A DNA stretch of 64,000 nucleotides from Sinorhizobium arboris LMG 14919 (GCF_000427465.1 NZ_ATYB01000014.1:248001-312000); one strand, 5' to 3'. Shown: positions 52,401-61,241, counted from the first letter of the stretch. The notes: generated by a model not told the origin, from the sequence alone. Numbers and translations are program-made.

Positions 52401-55400
52401 ATTCGCGATCCGTCACGACCACGTCGCCCAGGTCGAGATCTGCGAGGCACTTCTGCCAATGCGGTACGGCCGCGACCCTGCCGATCGGGAACTCCGCCGT
52501 CTGACTGCGCTCGAACCACCCGCCCGAGAGACCCAAGGCGAAGTCGGCGAAGATCGACGGCGCGCTGACGGCCGCGACGAGGCCGCTTCCGGCGGGCATG
52601 GAGCGAAGGGCGGTCCGGACGCCGCCCTCCTCTTCGATCAGCTGGTAGAGGCTATCCGATGCGCTGACGGCGAGGTCGAACGGTCCGACATCGGCGAATT
52701 CGCTCTTCTTCAGAACGCGCACATGCGCGTCCTCCTCGAAGGCGATCTCCAGATTCCGCTGTGCGTTGTCCCGCGGCTCGAAAATGGAAAGTGCCGCACC
52801 ATTGCGCGCCGCGAGATCGGCGAGCCTGCGGCTGAAACCGGCAGAAACGCTGCCGAGTTCGATGAGCCGCAGGCGGGCGCCTGCCGGCTGCGCCGCGAGA
52901 ACGCTTTCAACCGTATGAAGCACCTGGTCCATGCGCGACCGGCTCGCCGCGGAATGCACGGCCTGATGGTCCAGCGTCGCTTCGCTGATGAAACACGTAT
53001 TGAACGAGGCCGCGTCGTCGCCTGCACGCACCGGCCCAAGCAGCGCGTCGAGACGGCTGAGTGCTTCCGCATAGGCGTTGTTGATGAGCACCGCTTCGAC
53101 CGCACGATCGGGGCGGTCGCCATAGAGTTCGCCAAGGATCTCCGGCACGGTCGGAAGCGTGAACTCCCGTGCGACCTTCCAGGTGCCGTTCTGGTGCTCG
53201 CAGAGCCCCGCATCCTCGAGCGTCAGCAGGCAACTTGTCAGGAAGCACTGGAAAGCGAAGTCCCCGGGCAGCGCGTCGCTTCGCACTGTGGCCGTCCCCT
53301 TGCCGAGCCTCAGCGCAATTTCCTGGCAGGCGCGGTAGATGGCGGCGTTGAAGAGCAGCGTCGCGTTGTCGACGCCGCCGCCATCGACAGGCTCGACCAG
53401 TTTCGCAGGCATAGCTGCCGCAACCTTGATGCCTGGCATGACCGCGTTGGAAAGCACTGCCTCATAGTGGAAGGAGAGGCCTTCGAGCGTCTTGTGCTTG
53501 CGCAGATAGGTACGGCGGAAGCGGCAGTCCTCGAAGTGTGCGACGGCAATGCCGGCCGCGTCGAAGAAATGGAATCGTGCCTTGATCGAGTTGGCGCTTA
53601 CCCGCTCGATCTGGATCGTCGCCCGGGCGATCGGCCGACCGGCGTTGACGACGCGTACCGAGCCGAAGCGAACGGGAATGTAGGGCGCGCCGCCTTTGTC
53701 GCCGGTGAAGCGGTCGAACAGTGCGACCAGGCCGTGGAAGGTCGCGTCGACCGAGATCGGATGAAGGGCGTAGGTCACGTGGGGATGCCCCGACGCCTGC
53801 GGGCGCATCAGCTCGACGTCGATGAGCCGGTCTCCATAGGCCACGGCTTTGGAGAGAAGCTGGAAATGCGGCCCATAATCCAGTCCGAAGTGCTTCGCCG
53901 TTTCATAGGCCCTGGCCGCCGTCACGGTGGCCGTCTTGGCCAGACCTTTGAAGGTCGGACAGTCGGTGCTCGTCGCCGGTACGGGTTTTCGGCTTCGTGC
54001 GACGGCATGCACCGTCCAATCGTCCTCCGACAGACGCTCGCGCGAACGGATCTCGATGTCGCCGGTCTCCGGCGACAGGATGGTCGAGAGTTCCATGATA
54101 CGGCTGTCGCTGAGTTCGAGCGGGCGGACGATCTCCAGATTGGTGATCTCGACCTCTTCGCTGCCGTGATGTTGCTGCGCGGCGGAAACGGCGATCTCGA
54201 TGAAGCCGCTGCCCGGGAGGATGGCCTTGCCGTCGACCACGTGTTCGGCGAGATCAGGAAAAAGATGCGCGTCGATGTGGTTTTTCCAGCTTCCCGCATT
54301 GGGGTCGCCGCGCCAGCCGTTGAGACGGTATGGTTTTGCGGAACGTCCGAAGAGATCCGTTGCGTCAGTCGTGGCTGCCGGCCGCAGTTCTACCGGTTCG
54401 AAGGGTAATGCGGGCAGTTGGATGAATGCGTCCCGTTTGCCGTAAACGCGCGCTCGGTCGACGGCGGCACCGTGGGCGACTGCCCGCGCCATCGATGCCG
54501 AGATCGGGTCGTGGCCGTTCTGACCGGCATCGCGCAGCAAAGTCGGAATCACCGATGCCGGCACGGCCGCCTGCTTGATCATCTCCTTGAGGTATGATCC
54601 GAGGATCGGACGCGGCGAGATCTCGATGAACAGCCTGCAGCCGAGATCGAGGGCGGCCTCGGCAGCGGCCTGGAAACGTACGGGCTCGCGAACGTTCTTC
54701 CACCAGTAGTCGGGATCGAGAGCAGTCCCGTCGAGCGCGGCACCGGTGACGGTCGACAGATAGGCGAGTTCCGTCCGGCGGGGGGCGATATCGGGGATGT
54801 CGGAGAGAAACGCTTCTTTCGCCCGATCGATGATCGGATGATGGAACGGATAATTGATGTCGAGGATCTGGACCGGGATTTTCGCCTTGCGGGCGGCGTC
54901 GCGGAACGCCGAAACCTCGTCTGCCGGGCCGGAAATCGTCACCGAATTATGCGCGTTGATGGCGGCGACGCAGACGTGGTCGAGCCCCCGCTCCGTCGCG
55001 AAGGACTTGGCGGCCTCCTCGCCGAGCATCACGGCGGCCATCGTGCCCTGGCCGGCCAGAAGATCCTGGTGCAGCGATCGTTTGGCGACGATCGACACGG
55101 CATCAACCAGCGACAGCGCCCCTGCCGCATAGGCAGCTGCGATCTCGCCGACCGAATGACCGAAAACAGCAGCCGGCTGGATGCCCATCGCCACGAGCGA
55201 GTCGGAAAGCGCGGCCTGGATCGCGAAAAGCATCGGTTGGGCGATCTTCGTGTCCGCGAGCTTCCTGTCGAGTCCAGGGTCGGTCAACAGATCGGTGAGA
55301 ACGATATCCGAATGGAACCTGAAAAGGGCGCTCACCGAGGTGAACGACTGGCGGAAGTGCAGATTCTCGCGGAACGCCTCGACACCCATGCCCGCCCATT

Positions 55401-57003
55401 GCGAGCCGTTGCCGGAAAAGACGAAGGCGACCTTTGCGTCTTTCGCCGCCGCTTCGCCGATCTCACCAATATCGGAGCCGGGCTTTTCCAGGTGGTTGGC
55501 AATCGCGCGGACGATATCTTCGGGATGATCGCTGCGTGCCGCGAACCGATGGCGCATATGCGTCCGGTTGGCGCCGGAGGCGGCGACGATCGCGCGCGTC
55601 TCTTCCTTTGTCGCGCTCGCAAAGGCGGCCTTATAGTCTCTGAGCAGGTTTTCGAGACTCGACGCGGTATGGGCGCTTGCCAGGAACACATGGCCCGCCG
55701 GCGAGGTCGCGGCCTTTTCCGCCTGTGCCGGATCCGGATCGCTGATGACGACATGGGCATTGGCGCCGCCGAAGCCGAAGGAATTGATGCCGGCGAGCCG
55801 CGCCCGCTTGCCCTTCAGAAGCTCGATCGGATTGGCCGTCACACGGACATTGAGCCCGTCGAAGTCGATCTGCTCGTTCGGCGTCTCGAAATGCAGCGAG
55901 GCCGGCAGATAGTTGTTCTCCAGGGCCAGAACCGCTTTCATCATCCCGAACAGGCCGGAGGCCGGCTCGGTATGGCCGATATTGGACTTTATCGAGCCGA
56001 TCGGCACCGGAGCCCGGCGCTTCGCGCCGATCACCGTGCCGATGGACCACACCTCGGCCGGGTCGCCGACCTTCGTGCCGGTACCATGGCCTTCCACGAA
56101 GGCAACCTGGTTCGCGTCGATGCCGTTGCCCTCGTAGATCATCCTCAGCAGATTGGCCTGCGCCTCGCGGGAGGGCAGCGAGATGCCGTTGGTGCGACCG
56201 GCCGAGTTGACGCCGGATGCGACTATCCGGGCATAGCTCCGGTCGCGTTCGCGCTGCGCCCGGTCGGTGCGGCGCAGGACGAAGACGACGCCGCCTTCAG
56301 CGCGCACATAGCCGGCGCCGTCATTGTCATAGGCGCGGCAGAGCCCTTCGGGCGAGAGCATGCGCGCCTGGGCGAAGCCGACGAAGGGGAGCGGGTGGGC
56401 GAGGATATTGACGCCGCCGACGATGGCCGTGTCGATTTCGCCGGCGCTCAGCGCCCGCATCGCTTGATCGAGGGCCACAAGCGAAGAGGAACAGGCAGTG
56501 TCGACTGTCATGCTCGGACCGCTCAGGCCGAACACGTGGGAAATACGGTTGGAGACGATCGACAGCGTATTGCCCGTCATGAAGTAGGGCCCGGCGGAAG
56601 CCGGATCATCGACCGTCAGATTGGCGTGGTCGAGGCTGGAGGCGCCGACATAGACGCCGACATTCTCACCGTGCAGCGAGGCCACGGAAATATTGGCGTC
56701 CTCGAGCGCTCGCCAGGCGAGCTGCAACAGAACCCGCTGCTGAGGGTCCATATACATGGCCTCGCGCTGCGACATCCCGAAAACGGCGGGATCGAAATCG
56801 TAGATCTGGTCGAGGACTCCGGCCGCAAACGAATAGGTCTTGCCCGGCGTGCCCATGACCGGATGCCAGAATCGCGCAAGGTCCCAGCGGTCCGAAGGGA
56901 CGCGGGTCACGGTGCACTTGCCCTGACGAAGGATTTTGAACAGCGCCTGCGGAGATTTCGCTCCCGGGGCAAGGCATGCACGCCCTATGATTTCAACCGT
57001 CAT
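49495..57003 (-). CDS. rkpA: RkpA, multidomain fatty-acid/polyketide synthase
   Basis: A single 2502-residue iterative type I synthase. Ketosynthase 1-430 has Cys171 (VDTACSSSL), His306 (VEGHGTGT) and His344 (NIGHTEPASG). Acyltransferase ~525-810 has Ser617 (GHSVGE) and the YPFHHP specificity loop. Dehydratase ~905-1180 has His921 (HVVDGKAILPG) and Asp1086 (HPISVDATFH). A methyltransferase-like region ~1370-1500 has a degenerate motif I (LIELGSVSAGFS). Enoylreductase ~1780-2095 has HGAAGGVG; ketoreductase ~2113-2290 has GGIGGFG and Tyr2258; the carrier domain has Ser2427 (GLDSLMAVEL). There is no thioesterase. The start at 57003 gives the conserved MTVEIIGRACL; older work described this locus as several frames, but here it is one intact gene. 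Confidence 0.95.
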   Translation of the reverse strand: MTVEIIGRACLAPGAKSPQALFKILRQGKCTVTRVPSDRWDLARFWHPVMGTPGKTYSFAAGVLDQIYDFDPAVFGMSQREAMYMDPQQRVLLQLAWRALEDANISVASLHGENVGVYVGASSLDHANLTVDDPASAGPYFMTGNTLSIVSNRISHVFGLSGPSMTVDTACSSSLVALDQAMRALSAGEIDTAIVGGVNILAHPLPFVGFAQARMLSPEGLCRAYDNDGAGYVRAEGGVVFVLRRTDRAQRERDRSYARIVASGVNSAGRTNGISLPSREAQANLLRMIYEGNGIDANQVAFVEGHGTGTKVGDPAEVWSIGTVIGAKRRAPVPIGSIKSNIGHTEPASGLFGMMKAVLALENNYLPASLHFETPNEQIDFDGLNVRVTANPIELLKGKRARLAGINSFGFGGANAHVVISDPDPAQAEKAATSPAGHVFLASAHTASSLENLLRDYKAAFASATKEETRAIVAASGANRTHMRHRFAARSDHPEDIVRAIANHLEKPGSDIGEIGEAAAKDAKVAFVFSGNGSQWAGMGVEAFRENLHFRQSFTSVSALFRFHSDIVLTDLLTDPGLDRKLADTKIAQPMLFAIQAALSDSLVAMGIQPAAVFGHSVGEIAAAYAAGALSLVDAVSIVAKRSLHQDLLAGQGTMAAVMLGEEAAKSFATERGLDHVCVAAINAHNSVTISGPADEVSAFRDAARKAKIPVQILDINYPFHHPIIDRAKEAFLSDIPDIAPRRTELAYLSTVTGAALDGTALDPDYWWKNVREPVRFQAAAEAALDLGCRLFIEISPRPILGSYLKEMIKQAAVPASVIPTLLRDAGQNGHDPISASMARAVAHGAAVDRARVYGKRDAFIQLPALPFEPVELRPAATTDATDLFGRSAKPYRLNGWRGDPNAGSWKNHIDAHLFPDLAEHVVDGKAILPGSGFIEIAVSAAQQHHGSEEVEITNLEIVRPLELSDSRIMELSTILSPETGDIEIRSRERLSEDDWTVHAVARSRKPVPATSTDCPTFKGLAKTATVTAARAYETAKHFGLDYGPHFQLLSKAVAYGDRLIDVELMRPQASGHPHVTYALHPISVDATFHGLVALFDRFTGDKGGAPYIPVRFGSVRVVNAGRPIARATIQIERVSANSIKARFHFFDAAGIAVAHFEDCRFRRTYLRKHKTLEGLSFHYEAVLSNAVMPGIKVAAAMPAKLVEPVDGGGVDNATLLFNAAIYRACQEIALRLGKGTATVRSDALPGDFAFQCFLTSCLLTLEDAGLCEHQNGTWKVAREFTLPTVPEILGELYGDRPDRAVEAVLINNAYAEALSRLDALLGPVRAGDDAASFNTCFISEATLDHQAVHSAASRSRMDQVLHTVESVLAAQPAGARLRLIELGSVSAGFSRRLADLAARNGAALSIFEPRDNAQRNLEIAFEEDAHVRVLKKSEFADVGPFDLAVSASDSLYQLIEEEGGVRTALRSMPAGSGLVAAVSAPSIFADFALGLSGGWFERSQTAEFPIGRVAAVPHWQKCLADLDLGDVVVTDRECPHGSTILIEARGTAAASIGVEPGATATQYLLIETAAAQKPIAAGGRGAFTVRVTGDIAADMATLRETFAAMGEKSLRAVFLSEAGRAGDDASALLQTRVLALSAFAEALKQHLGGIEPVGDDRPRLVLAAPGGAPCSASDSSGLNAGLWAFARVLQNEYEFIDIHMLDLAGDADIGRKDMLASALPLLTVSGQNREWLLDRKTGLLSELRAVPGATNKADGKTSAFVAATIRQRVSSQVASIAWEETSVPEPAPGEVVVSVAATGLNFRDVMWAMGLLPEEALEDGFAGATIGMELSGHVVAVGEGVDDLTVGDAVMAIASSAFSTHAVVARAGIAKLPRAMNPVAAATLPVAFLTAYYAIVELGRVQAGETILIHGAAGGVGLAALQVAKLKGAKVIATAGTREKRRFLTMLGADHVFDSRSLGFVEDVRSVTGGEGVDLVLNSLFAEAMEQSLSLVKPFGRFLELGKRDYYADSKIGLRPFRRNVSYFGIDADQLLVNAPDLTRRIFTEIGALFEEGKLTPLPYRAFDFDEIGNAFRLMQNAGHIGKIVVLPPVAGRHEVTAKPVKGIKVDPDGVHLVVGGIGGFGLVAASWLVDKGARRIALCSRRGLPDAETSAMIERWQGGGVSTSVHACDITDPAAVEALLAELRAEAPLRSVVHAAMVLDDALISNLNRERNRPVIETKAKGAAILDRLTRYDELDNFILFSSATTLVGNPGQANYVAANGYLEGLARARRREGLAGLAIGFGAIADAGYLTQNADVNDLLAKRIGKTALKAQVALDMVESHIAADPGTVDAAVVMISEIDWAAARNLPVVRNALFEVILRSADQHVAGAEGAQMDLVAMIEGKSPQEAEDILFDLVAGEIAAILRVSKDTVTRGKILKEIGLDSLMAVELGMSFQQSTGFDMPLSGVADNTTVGDIARKLHEKVSKRDQSSEGDAGDDKLVTELTQRHVGAAKEKALSQ

Positions 57004-57406
57004 GTAAGATCGAACGCTCTGAACTGCCGTTAAAATTGTCTTAGCCCATTGCAAGATCTAACGTAAATTGCAATCGGCGACATTCCTGCTCTTTAGGTAT
57101 CCCCGGGTTTATCCCCCGCGCTGTATTAGTGAGCTTTTAACTCATAGTGCCTAGCTTTCAACCCCGAAGGGCTAGATATACGTCTCCTGCGATCCATCCA
57201 ATACAATTACGGCGACGGTTCGTAACCAATATCGAGGCGGTATGGCCGGAAGAGCGCAGTCTCGATTATTTTGCCGGCCGTCGCGGCGAGGTGGCTTGTT
57301 GTGGGACGGCCTTTGTGCTTTTCAGGGACCGGCGGATTCCCTGCCGGGAAAATGCGGCGCAGATATCTGTATGGAATCATTGCTGTGCCGAACACGGAGT
57401 GTCGTA
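57004..57406. other. Divergent promoter region rkpA / rkpU
   Basis: A 403-base AT-richer stretch with no convincing gene. It holds the inverted pair ATTGCA (57048-57053) and TGCAAT (57069-57074) on the rkpA side and a CTAGC...CTAG hairpin near 57151-57175. It must contain both capsule promoters, but I cannot place them confidently. The open frame reaching back from rkpU to 57242 lacks a signal peptide until Val at 57407 and is treated as untranslated. Confidence 0.5.
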
Positions 57407-58594
57407 GTGAAACGAGTGACTGCCCTTCTGCTTTGTACCGCGCTTGCGGGATGCCAGGCCGTGCCGGGCGAGGGACCCTTGACAACCGATATCGTGTCCG
57501 ATGCCGGCCAGTCCGGCTCGGAGATCGGCAGAAGGAACGCGACGGTTTTTGATATTGTCGACGTCGATGGCCAGTCGGCGCGGCTCGTTTCCGAATATGT
57601 TTCCACAACCCTCAGCCGCCGCTTCGGCATCGGCGGCGGCGTCGGCCAGGTAGTCATCGGCATTGGCGACCAGCTGAAGGTGACGATCTTCGAGGCGGGC
57701 AGTGACGGACTGTTTTCCACAACCGAATCGAAGCAGACGAGCATAGATCTCGTCGTTCAGCCCGATGGCAAGGCGGCAATCCCCTATGTCGGGTCGGTCC
57801 GCTTTGCCGGCCTGACGCTCGAGCAGGCGCGCCAGGCGATCCTCGATGCATTGAAGCAGAAGGCCGTCGAGCCGGACGTGATCGTGACGTCGACCTCGAC
57901 CGCGTCGCGCATCGTTACGGTCTCCGGTGCCGTCGGCCGTCCTTCGGTCGTGCCGCTCAATCTCGTCAGCGAGACGATCAACGAGGTCATCGCCAAGGCG
58001 GGCGGCCCCTCGGCGCAGCCCTACGAAACCTACGTGACGCTCGTGCGCGGCAAGAAGACCGGCACGGTCCTGCTGAAATCGATCGTCGAGAGCCCCTCGG
58101 AAAACATTCATGTGAAGCCGGGTGACCAGATATTCGTGACGCGCGATCCGCGCACCTTCACGATCCTCGGACAGGTCCGGGCAAATCAGCGCGTCGAATT
58201 CGGCGCCAACGACCTCAACCTGCTCGAAGCCGTGGCGCTCGGAGGCGGCGGTTCGGATCGGACGGTGGATGCCAAGGGCTACTTCGTCTTCCGCTACGAG
58301 GAGCCGGACATCGTCATGAGCCTGCTTGGGCAGGAGCGTTTTCACAAGATGCTGAGCAAGGGCATGAAAGCCGACCGCGTCGGCCGCTACCCGATCGTCT
58401 ACCGTTTCGACATGACGAAACCGGACAGCCTCATCGTCGGCCAGACCTTCCCCGTCAAGAATCGCGACGTCATCTATGCCTCGCGCCATCCCTCGGTCGA
58501 CATCACCAAGTTCCTGGATTTCGTCGCACGGCCCATCGGTATCGTGAATTCGGGCGTGAACATCGCCGACAATCTCGACGATTTCAACAACTGA
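57407..58594 (+). CDS. rkpU: RkpU, capsular polysaccharide export lipoprotein (Wza/KpsD family)
   Basis: A 395-residue exported protein. GTG at 57407, with GGAG seven bases upstream, gives a clean signal peptide (VKRVTALLLCTALAGC) with lipobox LAGC; an upstream ATG at 57371 would add 12 charged residues. The mature protein has a Poly_export domain (GIGDQLKVTIFEA, VQPDGKAAIPYVGSVRFAGL) and two SLBB-type domains (VTVSGAVGRPSVVPL, FTILGQVRANQRVEF). It should sit at the periplasmic face of or in the outer membrane and take part in K-antigen export. It is transcribed divergently from rkpA. Name follows the S. meliloti locus. Confidence 0.85.
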   Translation: MKRVTALLLCTALAGCQAVPGEGPLTTDIVSDAGQSGSEIGRRNATVFDIVDVDGQSARLVSEYVSTTLSRRFGIGGGVGQVVIGIGDQLKVTIFEAGSDGLFSTTESKQTSIDLVVQPDGKAAIPYVGSVRFAGLTLEQARQAILDALKQKAVEPDVIVTSTSTASRIVTVSGAVGRPSVVPLNLVSETINEVIAKAGGPSAQPYETYVTLVRGKKTGTVLLKSIVESPSENIHVKPGDQIFVTRDPRTFTILGQVRANQRVEFGANDLNLLEAVALGGGGSDRTVDAKGYFVFRYEEPDIVMSLLGQERFHKMLSKGMKADRVGRYPIVYRFDMTKPDSLIVGQTFPVKNRDVIYASRHPSVDITKFLDFVARPIGIVNSGVNIADNLDDFNN

Positions 58595-58609
58595 CCTTGC
58601 CCGCCGCCG

Positions 58610-58629
58610 GCACCGGCGCGAACCGGTGC
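58610..58629 (+). terminator. GC-rich hairpin after rkpU
   Basis: GCACCGG (58610-58616) and CCGGTGC (58623-58629) form a perfect 7-bp stem with a 6-base loop shortly after the rkpU stop. The T-run is poor, so it is a candidate only. Confidence 0.4.
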
Positions 58630-58673
58630 GGCGCGGCCGCCGCTGAACGTTTTCGGCCGGCATGCATTAACAT

Positions 58674-58697
58674 CTTATAATCAATCACCTTTATAAG
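58674..58697. promoter_or_regulatory. Perfect inverted repeat overlapping a TATAAT upstream of pncA
   Basis: CTTATAA (58674-58680) and TTATAAG (58691-58697) are exact reverse complements with a 10-base spacer. A consensus -10, TATAAT, lies at 58676-58681 inside the left arm. The site is about 130 bases before pncA and fits an operator of an NAD-metabolism regulator, but I cannot name the protein. Confidence 0.5.
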
Positions 58698-58828
58698 GTT
58701 CGCCCGTTCGTCCGCGAGATTCCGGTCACGAGCGTCGAACATGCTTGCCGCCATGCGCGTTCTATGGTTGATCTGGATTAAATCGATTTGTGATGGCCGG
58801 TGCGGCGCGGCCGGACTGCGAGGATGCA

Positions 58829-59428
58829 ATGGCTGACGACGCCCTGATCGTTATCGATATGCAGAACGACTTCTGCCCGGGCGGCGCTCTCCCCGTGGAG
58901 GGCGGCGATGAGATCGTGCCAGCCGTCAATCGGCTCGTCGAAGCGTCGCGGCACGTCATCATGACGCAGGACTGGCACCCGGCCGGCCATTCGAGTTTCG
59001 CCTCCACCCATCCGGGCAAGGCGCCGTTTCAGACCGTGACGATGCCTTACGGCGAACAGACGCTCTGGCCCGAGCATTGCGTCCAGGGGAGCGCAGGCGC
59101 GGATTTTCATCCGTCCCTGCGATGGACCTCGGCGGAACTCGTCATACGCAAGGGCTTCCGTCGCGAGATCGACAGTTATTCCGCCTTTTTCGAAAACGAC
59201 CACCGGACCCCGACCGGGCTTGCCGGCTACCTGCGCGAGCGCGGCCTATCGAGGGTAACGCTTTGCGGCCTTGCCACCGATTTCTGCGTTGCCTTCTCGG
59301 CACTCGATGCGATCGCTCAGGGCTTTTCGACGTCGGTGGTGCTCGACGCCTGCCGCGGCATCGATCTGAATGGCTCGCTTGCCGCCATGATCCGGCGCAT
59401 GCGCGATGCCGGCGTCCAGCTGATCTGA
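58829..59428 (+). CDS. pncA: Nicotinamidase
   Basis: A 199-residue isochorismatase-fold amidase that hydrolyses nicotinamide to nicotinate and ammonia in the NAD salvage pathway. The catalytic Asp10 is in LIVIDMQNDFCPGG, metal ligands are in TQDWHPAGHSSF, the lysine is in VIRKGFRREIDSYSAF and the nucleophilic cysteine is in CGLATDFCV. Length equals that of typical rhizobial PncA; the longer frame upstream lacks family sequence. It is followed by pncB, the next enzyme of the pathway, after 115 bases. Confidence 0.94.
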   Translation: MADDALIVIDMQNDFCPGGALPVEGGDEIVPAVNRLVEASRHVIMTQDWHPAGHSSFASTHPGKAPFQTVTMPYGEQTLWPEHCVQGSAGADFHPSLRWTSAELVIRKGFRREIDSYSAFFENDHRTPTGLAGYLRERGLSRVTLCGLATDFCVAFSALDAIAQGFSTSVVLDACRGIDLNGSLAAMIRRMRDAGVQLI

Positions 59429-59543
59429 CCGCCCCTGAGCGGGGATGCGCGGAACCGGCCGCATCTCCGCTCCGATTACGATATCGACCACGATCGCCTC
59501 GCTCCGGAGCGGGGCACGATCGTCCAAGAGGAGCCTGTTGCAG

Positions 59544-60848
59544 ATGCCAAAGACCGATATCGCGCGGCGGGTCTATAACCATACCTGGAAACTCGATCCG
59601 ATCATCCGCAGCCTGCTTGATACGGATTTCTACAAGCTTTTGATGCTGCAGATGATTTGGCAGCTCTATCCGGACGTGGACGCGACCTTTTCGCTGATCA
59701 ACCGCACGAAGACGGTGCGCCTTGCCGACGAGATCGACGAGCAGGAACTGCGCGACCAGCTCGACCACGCGCGCGGCCTGCGCTTCACCAAGAAGGAAAT
59801 GATATGGCTCGCGGGTAACAGCTTCTATGGCCGCACGCAGATCTTCTCGCCGGAATTCCTCGCCTGGCTCGCAAAATTCCGTCTGCCGGAATACGAGTTG
59901 TCGCGTCGTGACGGCCAGTTCGAACTGACGTTTCGCGGCCGCTGGGCCGAGACGACGATGTGGGAAATTCCCGCGCTTGCGATTATCAACGAGCTGCGTT
60001 CGCGCGCGGCCATGAAAGGGCTCGGCCCCTTCACGCTGGACGTCCTCTATGCCCGCGCCAAGGCCAAGATGTGGTCGAAGGTCGAGCAGTTGCGGGAGCA
60101 TCCAAACCTGCGCATCTCCGACTTCGGCACGCGCCGGCGGCACAGCTTCCTGTGGCAGCGCTGGTGCGTCGAGGCGCTCAAGGAAGGCATCGGCTCCTCC
60201 TTCACCGGCTCGAGCAACGTATTGCTGGCCATGGACAACGACCTGGAGGCGGTCGGCACCAATGCGCACGAACTGCCGATGGTGGCCGCGGCGCTTGCCC
60301 GCAACGACCGCGAGCTTGCGGCCGCGCCCTACAAGGTTCTGCAGGACTGGAACCAGCTCTATGGCGGCAACCTCCTGATCGTACTCCCGGACGCGTTCGG
60401 GACGGCCGCGTTCCTCAGGGATGCGCCCGACTGGGTGGCGGACTGGACCGGCTTCCGGCCGGACAGCGCCCCGCCGATCGAGGGGGGCGAGAAGATCATC
60501 GCCTGGTGGAAGAAGATGGGCCGGGACCCGCGGGAGAAACTTCTGATCTTCTCCGACGGCCTCGACGTCGACACGATCATCAAGACCTACTGCCATTTCG
60601 AAGGGCGCGTGCGCATGAGCTTCGGCTGGGGAACCAACCTCACCAATGACTTCGCCGGCTGCGCCCCGACGGAAATCAACGGCCTCAACCCGATCTCCAT
60701 CGTATGCAAGGTCAGTGAGGCCAATGGCCGCCCGGCCGTCAAGCTCTCGGACAACCCGCGCAAGGCGACGGGAGATCCCGCAGAGGTCGAGCGCTATCTG
60801 AAGTTTTTCGGCAGCGAGGATTTCGTGGAGCAGTCCGTACGGGTGTGA
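59544..60848 (+). CDS. pncB: Nicotinate phosphoribosyltransferase
   Basis: A 434-residue enzyme that joins nicotinate and PRPP to form nicotinate mononucleotide, with ATP hydrolysis. Family motifs include [49 protein letters not shown] with the phosphorylatable histidine, [14 protein letters not shown] and [20 protein letters not shown] precedes the ATG, and the upstream frame extension is untypical. Together with pncA it forms the two-step Preiss-Handler salvage route. A 12-bp palindrome CGCTCCGGAGCG (59500-59511) lies in the gap. Confidence 0.94.
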   Translation: MPKTDIARRVYNHTWKLDPIIRSLLDTDFYKLLMLQMIWQLYPDVDATFSLINRTKTVRLADEIDEQELRDQLDHARGLRFTKKEMIWLAGNSFYGRTQIFSPEFLAWLAKFRLPEYELSRRDGQFELTFRGRWAETTMWEIPALAIINELRSRAAMKGLGPFTLDVLYARAKAKMWSKVEQLREHPNLRISDFGTRRRHSFLWQRWCVEALKEGIGSSFTGSSNVLLAMDNDLEAVGTNAHELPMVAAALARNDRELAAAPYKVLQDWNQLYGGNLLIVLPDAFGTAAFLRDAPDWVADWTGFRPDSAPPIEGGEKIIAWWKKMGRDPREKLLIFSDGLDVDTIIKTYCHFEGRVRMSFGWGTNLTNDFAGCAPTEINGLNPISIVCKVSEANGRPAVKLSDNPRKATGDPAEVERYLKFFGSEDFVEQSVRV

Positions 60849-60983
60849 CGACGGAAAAAACCTGGCGACTGCGGCTTCGAGTCCTCTCAATCATATGACT
60901 TATTGCGGTACCTCACTATTTCCTTGAATTTCCCCCCGATTGCCGCATGATGAGGAGGTTGAGGTACACCTTGGGAGGGGTTC

Positions 60984-61196
60984 GTGCGTCAGGCCTATTC
61001 TCCGGATGACGTGGACGTCATGCGCGGAGCGCTCGATATCTGGTGCGCTCTGCACAATGTCGGCAGGGATGGCGCGGAGGCCAACAGGGCCGCCAAGCGC
61101 ATTCTCGACCTGATGGACAGGAAAAGGTACTCCTGCGACGAGCTTCTGGCTCAGTTGGGGGATTTCGGCCCGGAACAGCGTCGTCGCGTTTCCTGA
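60984..61196 (+). CDS. Small conserved hypothetical protein
   Basis: A 70-residue soluble protein beginning at GTG (MRQAYSPDDVDVMRGALDIW) with a GGGAGGGG ribosome site just upstream and a hydrophilic, helical body ending QLGDFGPEQRRRVS. One Cys-Ala motif (IWCALHN) and one Cys (YSCDELL) are present. I do not recognise the family. The 135-base gap before it holds the inverted pair GTACCTCA (60908-60915) and TGAGGTAC (60960-60967). Confidence 0.6.
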   Translation: MRQAYSPDDVDVMRGALDIWCALHNVGRDGAEANRAAKRILDLMDRKRYSCDELLAQLGDFGPEQRRRVS

Positions 61197-61241
61197 CGGA
61201 GATCCTCGGGCGATCTTTGCACGCCTGACAAGGCGGCCTCT

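Noticed and set aside
49495..57003. rkpA as several separate genes
   Set aside because: The reading frame is continuous for 2502 codons and the domains follow one another in one frame, so earlier multi-gene descriptions of this locus do not apply here.
49498..57033. Three large frames (823, 781 and 731 codons) antisense to rkpA
   Set aside because: All lie entirely within rkpA, whose catalytic motifs are intact over its length.
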